Below are positions 63,986-64,000 of a DNA stretch of 64,000 nucleotides, piece after piece. Under the pieces are notes generated by a model. It did not search any database, was not told the DNA's origin, and was given only the letters and a program-made list of their open reading frames with translations. This stretch comes from Geodermatophilus sp. DSM 44513. Lineage in GTDB: Bacteria > Actinomycetota > Actinomycetes > Mycobacteriales > Geodermatophilaceae. Every line of letters starts with the position of its first letter. Position 1 is the stretch's first letter. The stretch is taken from assembly GCF_032460525.1 (NCBI RefSeq), contig NZ_CP135963.1, forward strand, positions 1,364,001-1,428,000, read 5' to 3'. Position numbers and translations under genes: made by a program.

Positions 63986-64000
63986 CCGTCAGCCGCGGAT

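Overview
The window is very GC-rich DNA with dense, overlapping genes, many GTG starts and many leaderless promoters (TANNNT six to eight bases before the start codon). It reads as an actinobacterium. The order nadD-rsfS-phosphatase-degV-comEA-comEC-holA-rpsT-lepA follows the mycobacterial order. A tRNA-Sec with a CUA anticodon, a DUF222/HNH gene and a rhodopsin point to Geodermatophilaceae (Geodermatophilus/Blastococcus/Modestobacter group); the family assignment is inference.

Region 1 (0-26 kb) is a metal-homeostasis island, mostly zinc. It holds a peptide deformylase, a PacL-type chaperone with a CtpC-like P-type ATPase, an orphan ZnuB permease, an ArsR/SmtB repressor divergent from a P1B-4 (SPC/HEGST) ATPase, and a peptide/metallophore-type ABC importer with an MFS gene and fused permeases. 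It also holds the cysteine-free ribosomal proteins bL28, bL33, uS14, bL31 and bL32, two COG0523 (CobW) proteins, zur-znuABC and a WD40/flavoprotein pair. Six sites of one 7-1-7 palindrome family (TGRGAAYnRTTCYCA-like) sit at six promoter regions. I read them as Zur boxes, so most of the island is probably one Zur regulon for zinc starvation: uptake, zinc-sparing ribosomes and zinc allocation. A VapBC pair and a DUF222/HNH gene interrupt it.

Region 2 (25.7-43.7 kb) is mainly housekeeping: proA, a MoxR/VWA pair, nadD-rsfS-phosphatase, degV, comEA-comEC-holA, rpsT and lepA. A MOSC protein, an HTH/Clp_N pair with twin operators, an AlkA-type glycosylase, an esterase and an MDR dehydrogenase follow. 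The comEC reading frame has no stop at its expected end and stays open through holA.

Region 3 (43.7-48.4 kb) is a Ugp-type carbohydrate ABC operon. Region 4 (48.4-52.8 kb) is a complete selenocysteine locus (selD, selC, selA, selB) whose tRNA carries anticodon CUA and so should read UAG, not UGA. Four genes in the window, selB among them, still stop at UAG.

Region 5 (52.8-64 kb) holds a 1286-residue secreted hydrolase fusion, an enoyl-CoA hydratase and hemW. A light-associated cluster follows: a CarH/LitR-like B12 regulator, a DTE-motif proton-pumping rhodopsin and a Brp/Blh retinal-forming dioxygenase. A DesK/DesR-like two-component pair ends the window. Hairpin repeats with compensating arm changes follow several genes.
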